Shown piece after piece: positions 10,985 to 22,629 of a DNA stretch of 64,000 nucleotides. The position numbers and the translations under genes were made by a program. The first letter of the stretch is position 1. Each line of letters starts with the position of its first letter. The notes beneath the pieces were generated by a model. That model saw only the letters and a program-made list of their open reading frames with translations, was not told the DNA's origin and made no database searches. Source of the DNA: Typhlomys cinereus (lineage: Eukaryota > Chordata > Mammalia > Rodentia > Platacanthomyidae); NCBI GenBank assembly GCA_023101885.1, contig JALPQD010000833.1:62001-126000 (forward strand), read 5' to 3'.

Positions 10985-11300
10985 AGTTGTAGGTTGGTTG
11001 GCAAGGATACACAAGGCACAGGACACATGTGCATTTTGTAGGACAACCTGTCAGGAGTCGGTCCTCTCCCTCCACTTTGTTTTATAGGGCAGGATCTCTT
11101 ATTTCTGCTGCCATGCTGCCTCTGCCAGCTTCTGGAAATTCTCCTGTCTCTGCCTCCATCTACCAGTGATTGCTGAGATTACAGATGGGAACCACTCTAT
11201 CTGCCTTTTTTTAATATAAATTCTGGGGATTAAACTGACTTTATCAGAGTTGTGAGCAAGTGCTTTTATGTGCTGAGTCATGCACCCTGCCAAATTTTGA
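10985..11300 (-). mobile_element. B4-like SINE, antisense
   Basis: The sequence contains, in reverse, the rodent B4/RSINE features: ggacaacctgtcaggagtcg, the ctcctgtctctgcctccat block, gagattacagatggg, and the tRNA-head end gtgctgagtcatgc. It is moderately diverged. Confidence 0.55.
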
Positions 11301-12465
11301 CTGGCAAAGTTCACTTGTGTCTGGTTTAGAATATAAACCTTTCCTCTTCACCCTGGTGTGTGAGTATACTCCCATCTTGTTATCACCAACACCTATTTCT
11401 GTCCCTTAATAAATGTTCCCTGTGTATTTCTATCATTTCTCATAAACCTATCTTTGGTGGATAATTCCCAGGTAACAAGTTTCCCTGACTCAAATAGCAA
11501 AATATCAATTGAGAATTCATTGGGAGAACTTTTCCCATCAACCAGTGCACGGACCCTGCCCTATACTGGGCATTCTTAACTGTGGCACTATTGACATTTG
11601 GGGCAGATTAGTTCTTCATTATGTGAGGCACCCAAAAATATCTCTTCACACTGACACATCCCTCCCACAAGGGAAAGGAATGCAAAACTGACCTCAGTTG
11701 AAAGTTACAATTCTCGACCAATTAAGTCAGAACTTTCTGTGCCTGAAGACTGATGTTCTTTTAAAAAATCCTCCAGTAATTCCAATCTGTAGCCAGTGCT
11801 GAAAGCCACTGCTTAAAGCAGATCACTGAGCTTCGACTTTCTCAGCTCTTAAAATGTGGATGATAAGAGCACCTGCTTTATCAGTTGTTCTAAATATAAA
11901 ATGAGACAGTATGTCTGAAAATATTTATGCATTATCAAATAAAAGTAATATGGTGTTTCTCCCACCAATTGCAAAACACTAATCCAGGAATTGTCAAGCT
12001 GTGGCTCACAGGCCAAATTCAACTCCTTAACTGCTTTCATATTATCTGTGGGATAAGGTAATTTGTATATTTTAAAGTGGTTGACCAAAAAGAAAAAAAA
12101 TTGAATCATGAATATCATGTTAAATTCAAATTTTCGTATCTGCGTGCTGTGTTTTGAAGATGGCTACTGCTTGTTCCCCCAAACATTCATGGGTTGGAAA
12201 CTGTGTCCCCAGAATGGAGATAGTAAGAAGTGGTGGAAACTTTAAAAGGTAGGCCTAATGAGAAGTTGTAAGTTTGGCCTCTCTCGACTCCCGTCTACTG
12301 ATTTTCTAAGACCATTAGGGAGAAGAATTTAACAATATAAAGTAAAATTAAGATGTACATGCTTACAATTCAGTGATTCCAGTGGTATTCCAAAATCTTG
12401 GGTGAATTGGGGAAGGCTGAACACGGTCCCTGTATTACTCAAAAGAACAGAAACAATAGAATATA
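11301..12465. other. Mostly unassigned; possible ancient DNA-transposon remnants
   Basis: At 11570-11690 the text tgtggcactattgacatttg resembles an old hAT/MER5-type repeat. At about 11990-12070 tcaagctgtggctcacaggc resembles another ancestral mammalian repeat. The rest shows no gene or repeat I can name. Confidence 0.3.
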
Positions 12466-12741
12466 TGGGGGTTGGGGAGACAGCTTAGTAGATAAGGTGC
12501 TTACCATGTAGCCATGAGAATCAGAGTCCAGAAACTGCATTAAAATCTTGGCAGGTGTGGTAACCCACTTGTAATTCCAGCACTCAGAAAATAGAGACAG
12601 GGGAGTCCCAGGCCATGTTGATTAGCCAATTGAATTGGCAAACTATAGATTCAATTGCTAAACCCTGCCTCAATTGAAAAGGTGGAGAAAAATCGAGAAA
12701 GACATCTGGCATTAACCTCTGGCCTACATACACGCACACAT

Positions 12742-12777
<36 letters not shown>

Positions 12778-12786
12778 GCATACAAA
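12466..12786 (+). mobile_element. B4-like composite SINE
   Basis: Head ggttggggagacagcttagt, body ggcaggtgtggtaacccact with a B1-like cttgtaattccagcac, then cattaacctctggcctac and a CA tail. It has the same tRNA plus B1 architecture as the copy at 9459. Confidence 0.7.
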
Positions 12787-13164
12787 TACACTAATGCATG
12801 CACAGGACACGTATATATGCAAAGTTAATTAAAAAGTAATGGATATAAAGAGATTTATTAGGTTAACTTACATGACAAGATGATCCAACAATGACCATCT
12901 TTACACTGAAGAGACTGAGAACCAGCAGCTGCCCAGTCCTCAAGGCTGGACACCTCTGCAGTCCCAATGTGGTGCTGAAGGCCTTGAAGATTCCTAGGGA
13001 GCCTGTGGTATTCAGCCCATGTTAAAAGCCTCAAGAAGCATGGGATGCCAGCAGCAAATGAGCTCAAGAACCGGGTAGAGGAACTCACCAGCACAAGCAG
13101 GCAAAAAGTGAAAAAGCTTGGCTGTTGGACCAAGCTGGGCTGCCACCAGAATGTTCTGCCCACA
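12787..13164. other. No gene recognised
   Basis: Short unassigned interval between two SINEs, with no convincing frame on either strand. Confidence 0.35.
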
Positions 13165-13409
13165 TTTTTAAAAATTATTTATTTCTTTACTCTGTGTGTG
13201 TGAGGTGTGGCAGGGGGAGGTTGTCTCAGATGGCACTGTGTATCCCTGTGGAGGCCCTGGAATCATCCTGGGTTGCTTCTACCTCCTTGCTTCACTATGG
13301 GATTTCCCAGGCTCTGCCCACCAGGGTGGGAAGTATAGGCCAGAAGTGCAAAGACCTTCTGGTTGCTTGCGAGGTAGAGTCTTAACCCCTGAGCCATCTC
13401 TCCAGCCCA
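13165..13409 (-). mobile_element. B2-superfamily tRNA-derived SINE, type A, antisense
   Basis: On the minus strand it starts with the tRNA-like head gggctggagagatggctcag, with the A-box region, then has the type A body: aatcccatagtgaagcaagg, agaagcaacccaggatgatt and a CA-rich 3' end. The open frames across it are SINE-derived. The family is abundant in this window. Confidence 0.85.
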
Positions 13410-13659
13410 GGATCTGCCCATATTTAGGGTGAGTCTGCCCACCTAAATTAGCCTAATCAAGAGATTCCTTCACAGGTGTGCCCAGAGGCTTGTTTCTTAG
13501 ATGATTCTAGTTCCAGGCCCACTAACAAGCAAGAATCCCTCAAATGTATCCAGACCCTAACCACTTACAATCTTGTGAATATTACCTCGTATAAGAAAAG
13601 GAACGTTACCTCTGCACATGCACAAGCATCCACATGCACACATGCACAGAATCATATAA

Positions 13660-13682
13660 ACACACACACACACACACACACA
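13660..13682 (+). repeat. (CA)n microsatellite
   Basis: Short pure CA run within CA/TG-rich DNA. Confidence 0.9.
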
Positions 13683-13731
13683 AAAACCAACTTTATATAT
13701 CTTCTGGGCATGTGTATGTATTATTAGCCAT

Positions 13732-13935
13732 TTGGGCATCCAAAACCTTTACAAGCGGGTGTCTACTAAATTTGTTCAGAATAAGCACTACCAGGAGTGG
13801 TACAGAGACAGGAAGAAGCAGCAGTATGGAGCAGCTGATGGAGGTTGCTTTGCTACCAACTCTGAAGGACAAAACTATGACCCAACCAACATGCAATACC
13901 AAAAACGAGGCAAGGCAAGCAAGATCCTCTCCTAA
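13732..13935 (+). pseudogene. Unidentified gene-like fragment (possible processed pseudogene)
   Basis: A 67-codon frame runs from about 13732 to the TAA at 13933-13935. Its composition (NKHYQEWYRDRKKQQYGAAD ... YQKRGKASKILS) looks like a cytoplasmic protein tail, unlike the low-complexity frames around it. It has no visible splice sites, promoter or poly(A) tail. I do not recognise the parent protein. A retrocopy fragment with an original stop codon is the simplest reading; a chance frame is possible. The DNA after the stop carries no annotated feature. Confidence 0.35.
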
Positions 13936-14905
13936 CACCGCCAGAGGGAGGGTGGCCCTGTTGGTGTCTTGACCTCCAGAAAGATATGGGGATAATACAT
14001 ATGGCTTTAAATCAGCTTACCTTGTACCAATTTGTAATATCAGTCCAAGGGAATTGACTTAGGGGAAGATAAGACTACTGCTAACCCAGCAAAGACTGAA
14101 ACAAGAGTAGCAAGTCCTCCTAGAAGTCCATGTCTCATACACCGGATATACTTTATTTATTCTAATTTGCCTAAGAATGTATCAAATGAAGAGGGTAAAT
14201 GATTTATATTCTAAATATTGAGTCTTGGTGAATATTTGGGGAAAGGAGACAATGCCTAATCAGTATTTTTTTAGCACATGTTATTTGTATTCCTCCCCAA
14301 CTTCTCTTTCAGTTCAAACTTACTTTTCAACTTCAGTGTGAAAACACAAATCTGTAAACAAATATGGGGTTTCATATTTTGATGCATTCACAGGGTAATG
14401 TCTAAAACAATATGAACAGGTTTATTTCCTTAGATATTTGTCATTTCTTTGTAGTTAAGCATCCAAGAAATCCCTTTTTGACAACTTTTTGAAATATACA
14501 ATATATCATCATTAGCTTTAGTCATCCATTGGTAATAGCACATCAGCACGTCTTGTTCTTATTCAATTGTAAGAAAATTTAAAGTAGAGCCACACATTGA
14601 GTCATGGTGTCTAGAGTCAGAAAACTATAAGGTTCTCTTTATATTTAGATTACATTTGACAGAGTGTCATCTAGAATGCACATGAAATGTGTAAAACCCC
14701 ATTAAACAAAAGAATATAATGAAGTACTGACCCTTGAGAACTGTGATTTTTTTAAAGTTTCACATGACAAGATGGGAAGTGTGTACACAGCACTTCTGCT
14801 ATGTCTGAAGTCTAACAGCCTGAGAGACTAATATTTTGTAGGATTTAAAAGCAGCTCTTTTCAGAAAACACCATTTTTAGGTAAAAGGATTACTGACAAG
14901 CAAAG
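13936..14905. other. No gene recognised
   Basis: AT-rich sequence. A stretch near 13980-14130 (gatatggggataatacatat) may be an Lx-type L1 3' UTR remnant. The rest is unassigned. Confidence 0.35.
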
Positions 14906-15005
14906 GCATGGCAGCACATACCTGTGATCTCAACACAGGACATTGTGACAGGAGGCGCATGAGTTGCAAGCAAGCCTTGGATATAGAACAATATTCTATC
15001 TTTTT
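14906..15005 (+). mobile_element. B1-like (7SL-derived) SINE, diverged
   Basis: Contains ggcatggcagcacatacctg, tgatctcaacac, and a shortened body before atattctatcttttt, matching an old B1 monomer. Confidence 0.55.
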
Positions 15006-15009
15006 TTAC

Positions 15010-15016
15010 ATAGGGC

Positions 15017-15065
<49 letters not shown>

Positions 15066-15280
15066 ACTGTGAGGGACAAAGGGTGATTTCCAGAATCATC
15101 CTGGATTACTTTTACATCTTTTTTGCTTCACTCTGGAATTTCCCAGACTCCACCCACCAGGGCCAGAAGTACATGTAGTGACCTTTTCTGCCTGGTGGTT
15201 TTTACATGGGACCTGGTATCCGAATTCAGGGCTTTCTGCTTTTGAGGCAGATTTTTAACCCCTGAGCCATCTCTCCAGCC
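15010..15280 (-). mobile_element. Type A tRNA-derived SINE, antisense, with (GT)n
   Basis: Reverse type A body with the tRNA head at the right (ctgagccatctctccagcc) and a pure GT run at about 15018-15063 representing its CA tail. Confidence 0.85.
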
Positions 15281-15849
15281 TAATAGCCTATCTTAACCAA
15301 ACAGCTCTACAGGCAAACTTTGGTTCTTCAGGCTTGTTTTGGTTTTTGCAGACATTCCCTACCATTTACAAAAATGAGACTGTTACTTCAAAGGAAACAA
15401 CATATTTAGCTGATAAAAATTCAAGTTTTCCAATGGAAAAAGAACAGCATCTTCAACAAATGGTGCTGGCAAAACTGGATGTCCACATGCAGAAGATTAA
15501 AACTGGACCTGTACTTGTCACTATGCACAAAAATTAATTCCAAATGGATAAAAGACCTTAATATTAGGCCAGAGATTATAAAATCCTTAGTTGAAAGGGC
15601 AGGGAACTCCCTCAAGCTGATTGGGTTAGGCCGACAGTTCCTATACAGAAATCCAGTAGCACAGGCACTAGAACCAGCACTCAACAAATGGAATCTTATG
15701 AAATTAAAGAGCTTCTGTTCAGATAAAGAGATTCTAAACCAAGCAAAAAGGCAACCCACAGAATGGGAGAAAATCTTTACTAACCACACATCTGATAGAG
15801 CTCTAGTATCCAGAGTGCACAAAGAACTTGAAAAATTAAACACGAAGGG

Positions 15850-16052
15850 CCTCTCCCATGGGCTGAGTCCAGGAAAAAAAGTAAACAAGTGAGCTAAGGA
15901 CCAGCATTTGTCTTTCTCTGATTCCTGACTGTGGACACAATGTGACCAACTGAGTCAGATTCCTGCTGCCATGTTATACTTGCCATGACAAACTGTCCCT
16001 CAGATTCTGAATCAAAATAAATCCTTTCTTCCTTAAAAGAAAGAAAGAAAGA
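15850..16052 (+). mobile_element. ORR1-like MaLR LTR 3' fragment inside L1
   Basis: The segment gattcctgactgtggacaca ... ctgctgccatgttatacttg ... AATAAA (about 16015) follows the R-region layout of rodent ORR1 LTRs. It stops ~20 nt after the signal at an A-rich (aaag)n run before the L1 resumes at aaaatgggcttggg. About 20 bp of L1 seem lost at the junction and no clear duplication is seen. Confidence 0.5.
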
Positions 16053-16173
16053 AAATGGGCTTGGGAACTCAAAAGAAACTTTTCCAGGGATGAAATTGAA
16101 ATGTCTAACAAATATCTTAAAAAATGCTCCACATTCCTGCCATCAGGGAAATGCAAATCAAAACCTCTCTGAG

Positions 16174-16439
16174 GGGGCTGGAGAGGTGGCTCAGGGGTTA
16201 AGCCTCTGCCTTGCAGGCAGAAGGTCCTGAGTTGGGATCCTAGACCCCACATATAGACGCCAGGCGGAAGCGGGGGCGGCCTGCGTTTCTGGTCCTGGTA
16301 GGGCGGTGTCTGTGAACCCCGGGGCAGAGTAAACAAGGAGGAGGCGCCCATGGTGGTTCCCGAATTCGTCCGTGGTTCTACACACACATACACACGCACA
16401 ATTGAATAAATAATAATAATAAAAAAAATTAAAAAAAAA
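16174..16439 (+). mobile_element. Type B tRNA-derived SINE with 14-bp duplication
   Basis: Begins ggggctggagaggtggctca, with the B-box-like gagttgggatcc, then the CpG-rich type B body (agacgccaggcggaagcggg; cccgaattcgtccgtggttc), and ends with AATAAA and an A-tail. The flanking repeat aaaacctctctgag lies at 16160-16173 and 16440-16453 and belongs to the host L1. Confidence 0.95.
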
Positions 16440-18054
16440 AAAACCTCTCTGAGATATCATCTCACCCTGGTCAGGATGGCAAAAATCCACAATACAAACA
16501 ACACTGAATGCTGGAGAGGATGTGGAGAGAAGGGAACTCTCCTGCATTGCTGGTGGGAATGCAGGCTTATACAAACACTCTGGCGATCAGTCTGGCAATT
16601 TCTAAAAAAGTTAAAGATTGAGATCCCATATGACCCTGCTATTCCACTTCTGGGAATAATCCCCCAAAATGCAGCAATTCACTACAGTGACACAAGTACA
16701 ACCATGTTCATGGCACCACTATTTACAATAGCAAAGTCATGGAATCAACCCTAATGCCCAATATAAAAACATGGTCCATTAATACAATGGAACACTACTC
16801 AGCCATCAAAAAAGATGAATTAATGAAATTTGCTGGGAAATGGACGTAATTAGAAGAAATTATATTGAGTGAAGTATCCCAGACACAGAAAGTTAAACAC
16901 CGTATGTACTCCCTAATAAGTGATCCTAATTGCAAATCTACTTGATGACATATTCAAAGGTAAATCTCTGTATTATCCACTATAATCAAAAGGATTATAA
17001 ATAGGAGAGAAGGGGAAAGATCTCAAAAGGAGACAAAAGAACACACTTTAATAGAAAAATTAGGCTACAGTCATGTACTGCATGTAAGTAGGGAGACATC
17101 TGATGCAGCTCGCTCTCATTTCCCTTCCTGTTCACTTGGGACCGAACAGGTTTGACCTCTCCAGTCAGGGAGGGAATAGAGACTGGCAGTTAGATGGTAA
17201 CCAACCAGAAAACAGAATAATGACAGTACTCATTGCTGTGTCCTACTCCTATTCTTCCATCTACCTTTGATTCTCCTCTTACCCTAAGATCTTCATTTAA
17301 ATAATCTTTTATCTTTGGTTAGGAGGTGACCTCGACAACCAATCAAGGCCAAGGGCAGTGCAGGAAAAGCAAAACTGAAAACCATAATTCAGAACACCAA
17401 AGACCCTACGATATTCACCCGGAACCAGCCAAATCTCTCCCCATCCTAAAGCTCAGAGAACCTTGTGGAAGAGGGGGCAGCAAGATTGTAAAAGCCTAAA
17501 GATGGGGAGGACAAGTCAGGGCTGCAGCAGCCTGATACAGCCACAATGTAATTGGACCTCACCTGGCCTGCACAATAGCTGACATGTCAAAGACCCCCCA
17601 AATTCTAGCACGAATCACAGGGGAGAAAGCTTCAGGCAGCAGGATCCTTAGAGGTAAGGTGTTAAACAGTCATAATAGAGTTGGGCAGGCAGCCCAAGAA
17701 GGGGCCCCAAGTTATACCACTGAGTCCTGAACCCTCACTATATAGACAATTCAGAGGGAAATTCAGCGCCCACATAAACAGGTGCTCTGGAGGATGGGAG
17801 GGAGAAAGCAGGAAGCATCAAGAGAGGAGGAAGGAAGAAAAACAGGTGAGAAGGAGGGAAGAGAAGAAAGGGGGAGAGTAGAATGGAGGACAACAGGGAA
17901 GAAGGGAAGGGGAGGGAGAAGAAAGGGGTTACCTATTGAGCTAGTATAACTAGGAAAAAAAGATTAAAAAAAATTCAAGTTTTCAAGAATGAAATCCTGT
18001 TATTTGTAGCAACCAATGGAACTGTAGATCAATGTGTTAAGTCGAATGAGTCTG

Positions 18055-18288
18055 TCAAGCTGGAGAAAAGGTCCATGGATTAAGACACTGCCTTGCAAGC
18101 AGAAAGTCCTAAGTTTGGATCCCAGGTCCCACATAAAAATGCCAGGCAGAAATGGTGGTGGTCTGAACTTCCTGCCCTGGTGGTCAGAGCCTGGGAGATC
18201 CCAGAGTGAAGCAAGAAGGAGGTAGAAGCAATCCAGGACGATTCCCAAAGTCACCCTTGGTCCTCCACAGAAACACACATTGCCCTCT

Positions 18289-18290
<2 letters not shown>
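18055..18290 (+). mobile_element. Type A tRNA-derived SINE
   Basis: Head caagctggagaaaaggtcca (diverged), B-box region ctaagtttggatccc, then the body with agtgaagcaagaaggagg and gtagaagcaatccagg, followed by its CA tail and a long GA-rich tract. Confidence 0.85.
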
Positions 18291-18337
<47 letters not shown>

Positions 18338-18358
18338 AAGAAAGAAAGAGAGAAAGAG

Positions 18359-18425
<67 letters not shown>

Positions 18426-18550
18426 GAAAGAAAGAGAGAGAGAAGGAGGGAGGAAGGGAGGAAGAAAGGAAGGGAGGAAGAAAGGAAAGGAGGAAGGAAG
18501 GGAGGGAAGGAGAAGGAAGGGAGGAGGGAGGGAGGAGGGAGGGAGGGGGG
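18291..18550 (+). repeat. (CA)n followed by (GAAA)n and GGAA/GGGA purine tract
   Basis: A CA run (18291-18335) passes directly into AAAG units (18336-18440) and then a GGAA/GGGA-rich purine stretch to 18550. Over 200 bases are pure purine on the plus strand. Frames across it are repeat artefacts. Confidence 0.97.
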
Positions 18551-18599
18551 TCTGTCACAGACAGTTAAACACTGCCTGATGTCACTCTGCAAACTTTAT

Positions 18600-18862
18600 T
18601 TTGCACGTATGTGCATGCCTCTGTGTGTGTGGGGGTACTGTGTGTCCCTCTGTGTGTCCCTGTGAAGGATCAAGCATGACCTCAGGAATCACCCTGGATT
18701 GCTTCTACCTTGTGTTTCTTTCCCTCTGGGATTTCCCAGCTTCTGCCCACCAGGGCTGGAAGTGCAGGCCTCAGCTGGCATTTTTACGAGACTTGGGACC
18801 TAAACTGAGGACTTTCTGCTTGTGAGACAGAGTCTTAACCCCTGAGTCATCTCTCTAACCCA
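18600..18862 (-). mobile_element. Type A tRNA-derived SINE, antisense
   Basis: Reverse type A body (tcaggaatcaccctggattg; gggatttcccagcttctgcc) with the tRNA head at right (cctgagtcatctctctaacc). Confidence 0.8.
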
Positions 18863-18864
18863 AG

Positions 18865-19310
18865 AAAAAAAGAATTGTAAGGTTTCATCATAAAAAGCTA
18901 ATGAATGTTTGAGGAAATAAATACCTTTAATCAGTTTAAACCTTATGTAATATACAGTTATTGACCCTCACTTGGTAGCCCATTCATGTATTCAATTTTG
19001 AATTTTATGTTGAAGTTAAAAATAAATTCTAATAATACAATTAACATATGCTAATCAAAAATAAAATGAAAGAAACAAATTATTAAAGTTTTCAAGTAAA
19101 AATTATAATTTTTGAAAAGTTGTATCTGCCACTGTTAACTTGACAACTTCCCCAAACACAAACATTTTCCTAATGGTAACAACTGTGATTTTTATAATGT
19201 GTCATAAAATATGTCAATATTTGGAAGACCTAAATAGCTCAGTGAAATAACATTTTGCAAATATACAACATTACTAAAAAAAATGTCACCTGAAAACATT
19301 TCATTTCACA
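18865..19310. other. AT-rich, no gene recognised
   Basis: Very AT-rich sequence with no frames or repeats I can name. Confidence 0.4.
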
Positions 19311-19925
19311 CTTCTCATTATACCCATAGATTAGAGAAGCTCTCAACACTCGACCAAGAAGGATCCTCTTGTATTGGAAGTTCCGTGAAGCACAGAACCA
19401 TTACTGGGGCAAAAGTGCAGATAATAAATGACTAAGGAGGGCTCAGCTGGAAACAGGACATCAAAATCACCCTTCCATACCAGGCTCATGGAACCTTGCA
19501 GAAGATGGATCAGTAAGAAGATAAGAGCCTGGGGTAGGGAGAGGTGCTGCCAAACAGTGATGTGAAGTTCCACAAGACCTGCACAATATTTGGTCTATGA
19601 ACACTCCACCATGGATGAGGAAAAATCTCAAGAAATAATGTACCTTCTTGAGAAACTAACAAAGGTTAATGCCAGAGAGCAAGAAGGGGAGTTGCTTTAC
19701 TCAGTGATTTACCCACTGATGGGACCATGCCCCAGAAGGAACTCAGGCAATTGCCAGTGCAGATACCCTAGATGAAACACACTGGGGTCACAGTAGAAAA
19801 AAATGTGAAACTAGGGGCCAGACTGGATGGAGAGGAGGGGATATGGGAATAGGTAATGAGTGAAAACACACAGATTCTTTGCATTTGTGTATGAAAATGT
19901 CCAAAAAAATTAAAAATTCCATTTC
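19311..19925 (+). mobile_element. Lx-like old L1 3' UTR
   Basis: Shares order and motifs with 38381-38855 and 46050-46795: gaagctctcaacactcgacc, a middle block with atttggtctatgaacactcc, and the A-rich end gtatgaaaatgtccaaaaaa. This fits an older rodent (Lx-type) L1 3' UTR subfamily distinct from the young L1s here. Confidence 0.55.
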
Positions 19926-20289
19926 AAGTGAGGATTAACTAAAGGATTTTTTTTTGTGTATGAAAATTAAAAAAAAATCATTGGGATGGTTTCAGGTTCT
20001 ACATTGAAACTAGCCTCTGAGAAATTTCCACTTGTCCAAATTTAGTACGTTATGCAACAATATTCACAATTTCCTAAAAAGGCTAATAAATGCTTCTGTC
20101 TTTTCCAACTTCCTACATATGTGAGAATCTTGCCTTATATTTCAGGCATTACAGCAGATTGAATACAAAAGTAGATAAAATTATCTTTCTATTATGTTAA
20201 CATCAAAGAGATTTGGAAAAAAATGTAAAGCAATGTTATTTCTCCCATTAAATGGTCTTTTTATTTCGAAAGTTACTTTCTTCCCCCAC
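19926..20289. other. No gene recognised
   Basis: AT-rich unassigned sequence. Confidence 0.35.
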
Positions 20290-21140
20290 TTTACGTGAAC
20301 AAAGTCTCAGAGTCGAGGGGGGGGGCGGAGGGGAGGAAGAACAAGCAAATAATACACCACCAAAATAAAGAGGGGGAAAAAGCAGGTTTCTTGACCCTCG
20401 AGGTTAATCATCAGGCAGGCAGAAGTGAAAGACCTCAACCTATCCAAACAGATTTCTTACTGTGACCATTTTGGGCTATGTCCCAACGAGCAAGAGTAGA
20501 TAGAGGCTGTGTGCTGTTTGAGTTTTTCTTTTGTTTGTATTGCTCGCCTAGCAACCAGAGGGCATAGTCTGGGGGCAAAACTGGCTATAATTACACTTGG
20601 CTGCCCTGATCCACAGAACAGGGTGGGGTGAAAGGCGAGACCTCCGCTGTCTGGTCAGAGTTTTGTGCCGTCCCATTTCTGTTCATAGGGTTGAAACAAT
20701 CCACACCAAAGGGAGGTTGGGGGCCAAGGAAGGAGGCCGCAGATACTCCCTGACTTAGATCCCTCTGCCAAATCACTTGCAGCTGCTCCTTGCCACCTCC
20801 CAGGGCCCATGAAATAGCTGGCCCCAAAAAGGAAGTGACTTCACCCTTTCTCGTTCCAACTCAACTTTCCCACAGTGAAACTCTCCGGGAGCAGTTCTGA
20901 TTCAAAGTCTTTCCCCTGCAGCTACACTGTTAATTCCTCCTTAGTGTAACACCGGGTGCATCAGTTTATGACGCCCCTGTCTTGCAACTCCTAAAGCCAT
21001 AACATTAGACAGAACCCATTCAAGATGGTCCCACCACTGCACATTAATTAAACGTTGGCTGACAAGAGAACTCCCCGTGTGCTAGAATGATGTACTATGC
21101 TGATTCTAGGTCTTGTCTGCTCAGACATACTGCTGAGACC
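20290..21140. mobile_element. Unassigned GC-richer block, possibly an ERV LTR
   Basis: Composition changes abruptly from the AT-rich left flank. It has a G run (cgagggggggggcggagggg near 20316), several CpGs, and the LTR-like phrase cccattcaagatggtcccac near 21017. No tRNA-primed internal region, paired LTR or clear duplication was found. A diverged solo LTR is my first guess; an unidentified regulatory region is the alternative. Confidence 0.3.
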
Positions 21141-21149
21141 TGGGTTTTT

Positions 21150-21180
<31 letters not shown>

Positions 21181-21697
21181 ATTGAGACCTATGTTTTCTT
21201 TTAAATGGGGGGGAGGGGCGGGTCTCTCCTTCTTTCTTTCTCCTCATTCCCCTACCTGGGGCTCCCCAATCACTCCACTCACCTTGCTGGAACACTCTTT
21301 CTCTTCCTGTGCTCCACTCGCCAGATTGGCTGATTGCAACTGAAACTCCAGTGCACTTCCCCCATCCCCCACTCAAAGGGTAACTGCTGTGCTGCGGTTT
21401 TGTTTCTATCCCTCCTGCCCAGAGGCTAGCAACTGCTGAATGCTAGGAATCTACTGTCTTGGACTATCTCTTCATTCCCTTTTTACTTGTTAACTCAACT
21501 TTCCTTCTAAATATTTTAATATTTTGAGGCTGTCAAGGTATTTTCTTAATATTTGCTTTGTCTAGTTACTATATAGAAATACAACTGATTTTTTTCAGGT
21601 TAATCTCAGGCATGCTTCTAACTTTGCTTAATTCGTCCTTTAATTCCATTTATTAGTTCCAGTAATTGTTACTGTGCTCCCTTTGCATTTTGTTTGG
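21141..21697. other. T-rich and unassigned sequence
   Basis: Starts with a (GTTTT)n-like tract at 21145-21180. After it comes a short stretch with ggggcgggtctctcc. No gene was recognised. Confidence 0.35.

Positions 21698-21740
<43 letters not shown>
21698..21740 (+). repeat. (GT)n microsatellite
   Basis: Nearly pure GT run adjoining a reversed SINE, probably its CA tail. Confidence 0.95.
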
Positions 21741-21744
<4 letters not shown>

Positions 21745-21747
<3 letters not shown>

Positions 21748-22045
21748 TGCATGTTTGTAATATGTGTGGGCACAGCCGTGAGTGCAAATGAATGTTCACA
21801 TGTGTGTGAAGGTCAGAAGTTGATGTTGGGTGTCTACCTTGTTCTACCTAATTTAGTGAGGCAGAATTTCTCACTGAGCCTGGCTTTGGGGACCCTCTTA
21901 CCTGTGCCTCCTGAGCACTGGAATGGCAACTAGGCCTGCAGGCTTGCTTGGCTTTTACATGCATGGTAGGGCTTTGCATTCCGGTCCTCCTGCTTGTATG
22001 GCAAGTGCTTGAACATTTTGAGCCATCTCCCCAACCTTCCTTCAT
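21745..22045 (-). mobile_element. B4-like SINE, antisense
   Basis: Reverse B4/RSINE signatures: gtgtgaaggtcagaagttga, gcctcctgagcactgg and the head end ttttgagccatctccccaac. Confidence 0.6.
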
Positions 22046-22064
22046 AGTTTCCGTGCACAAAATC

Positions 22065-22250
22065 ATACTATTGCCAATTTGACTTCTTCCTTTACAATGT
22101 ATATGCCTTTTATTACACTGTCATGACTTCTCCTCTAATTAGAATTTTGGTTTATTATTGACTAGAAGCATAAAAATAGAAATGCTAGTCTGGTTCCTGT
22201 CCTTAGTGACAACTCTCAATTGTCTAAGAATTTTACTATGCTCATATTGT
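22065..22250 (-). mobile_element. Old L1 ORF2 fragment, antisense
   Basis: The text tatgccttttattacactgt followed by tctggttcctgtccttagtg matches the antisense of the RT region seen at 5090-5180, but is highly diverged. Confidence 0.4.
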
Positions 22251-22414
22251 ATGTAAGCTGCAGCCTGACTCCCAATTTGTCACAACTCAATTCTTCTTTG
22301 CTTTTACTCCACAGGCATAAATGTTCTCTTACATTCGAAGAAATCTGATCTTACCTTAACTGGACTATCCTATTCTTTGGGCAGACAACAAAAGCATGAT
22401 GCCAGAAGTATCCA

Positions 22415-22565
22415 GCATGGATAGATGGATAAAGAAAAGCTGGTATACATAATTTTGCCAATAAAGAACAAAAGATGTCCATTGCAGATGTAATGGAAGA
22501 TCATCATGCTAAGAGAAATAAACTAGGTTCAAAAAGACAAAAATAGAATACTTTCTTGCATATGA
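22415..22565 (+). mobile_element. Old L1 ORF2 C-terminal fragment
   Basis: gatggataaagaaaagctgg and aagatcatcatgctaagaga follow the 'gaatggataaacaaa ... tatgctaagtgaa' layout of old L1 ORF2 ends. Confidence 0.5.
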
Positions 22566-22629
22566 AGAATCTAGATCTTTTCCACGTTTTCTTTTTTTGA
22601 GGATTAAGGCAGTTTATTAGAGGAGAGAA

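Larger units (their letters stand above)
15431..17968 (+). mobile_element. 5'-truncated L1 with 16-bp duplication, carrying two insertions
   Basis: It holds the ORF2 C-terminal part in sense orientation (from caatggaaaaagaacagcat; later [18 protein letters not shown]), then the 3' UTR, ending in A-rich sequence at 17968. Flanks carry the direct repeat aaaaattcaagttttc (15415-15430, 17969-17984). The body is interrupted by a MaLR-like fragment (15850-16052) and a type B SINE (16174-16439), both younger than the L1. Frames are broken, so no protein is expected. Confidence 0.92.
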
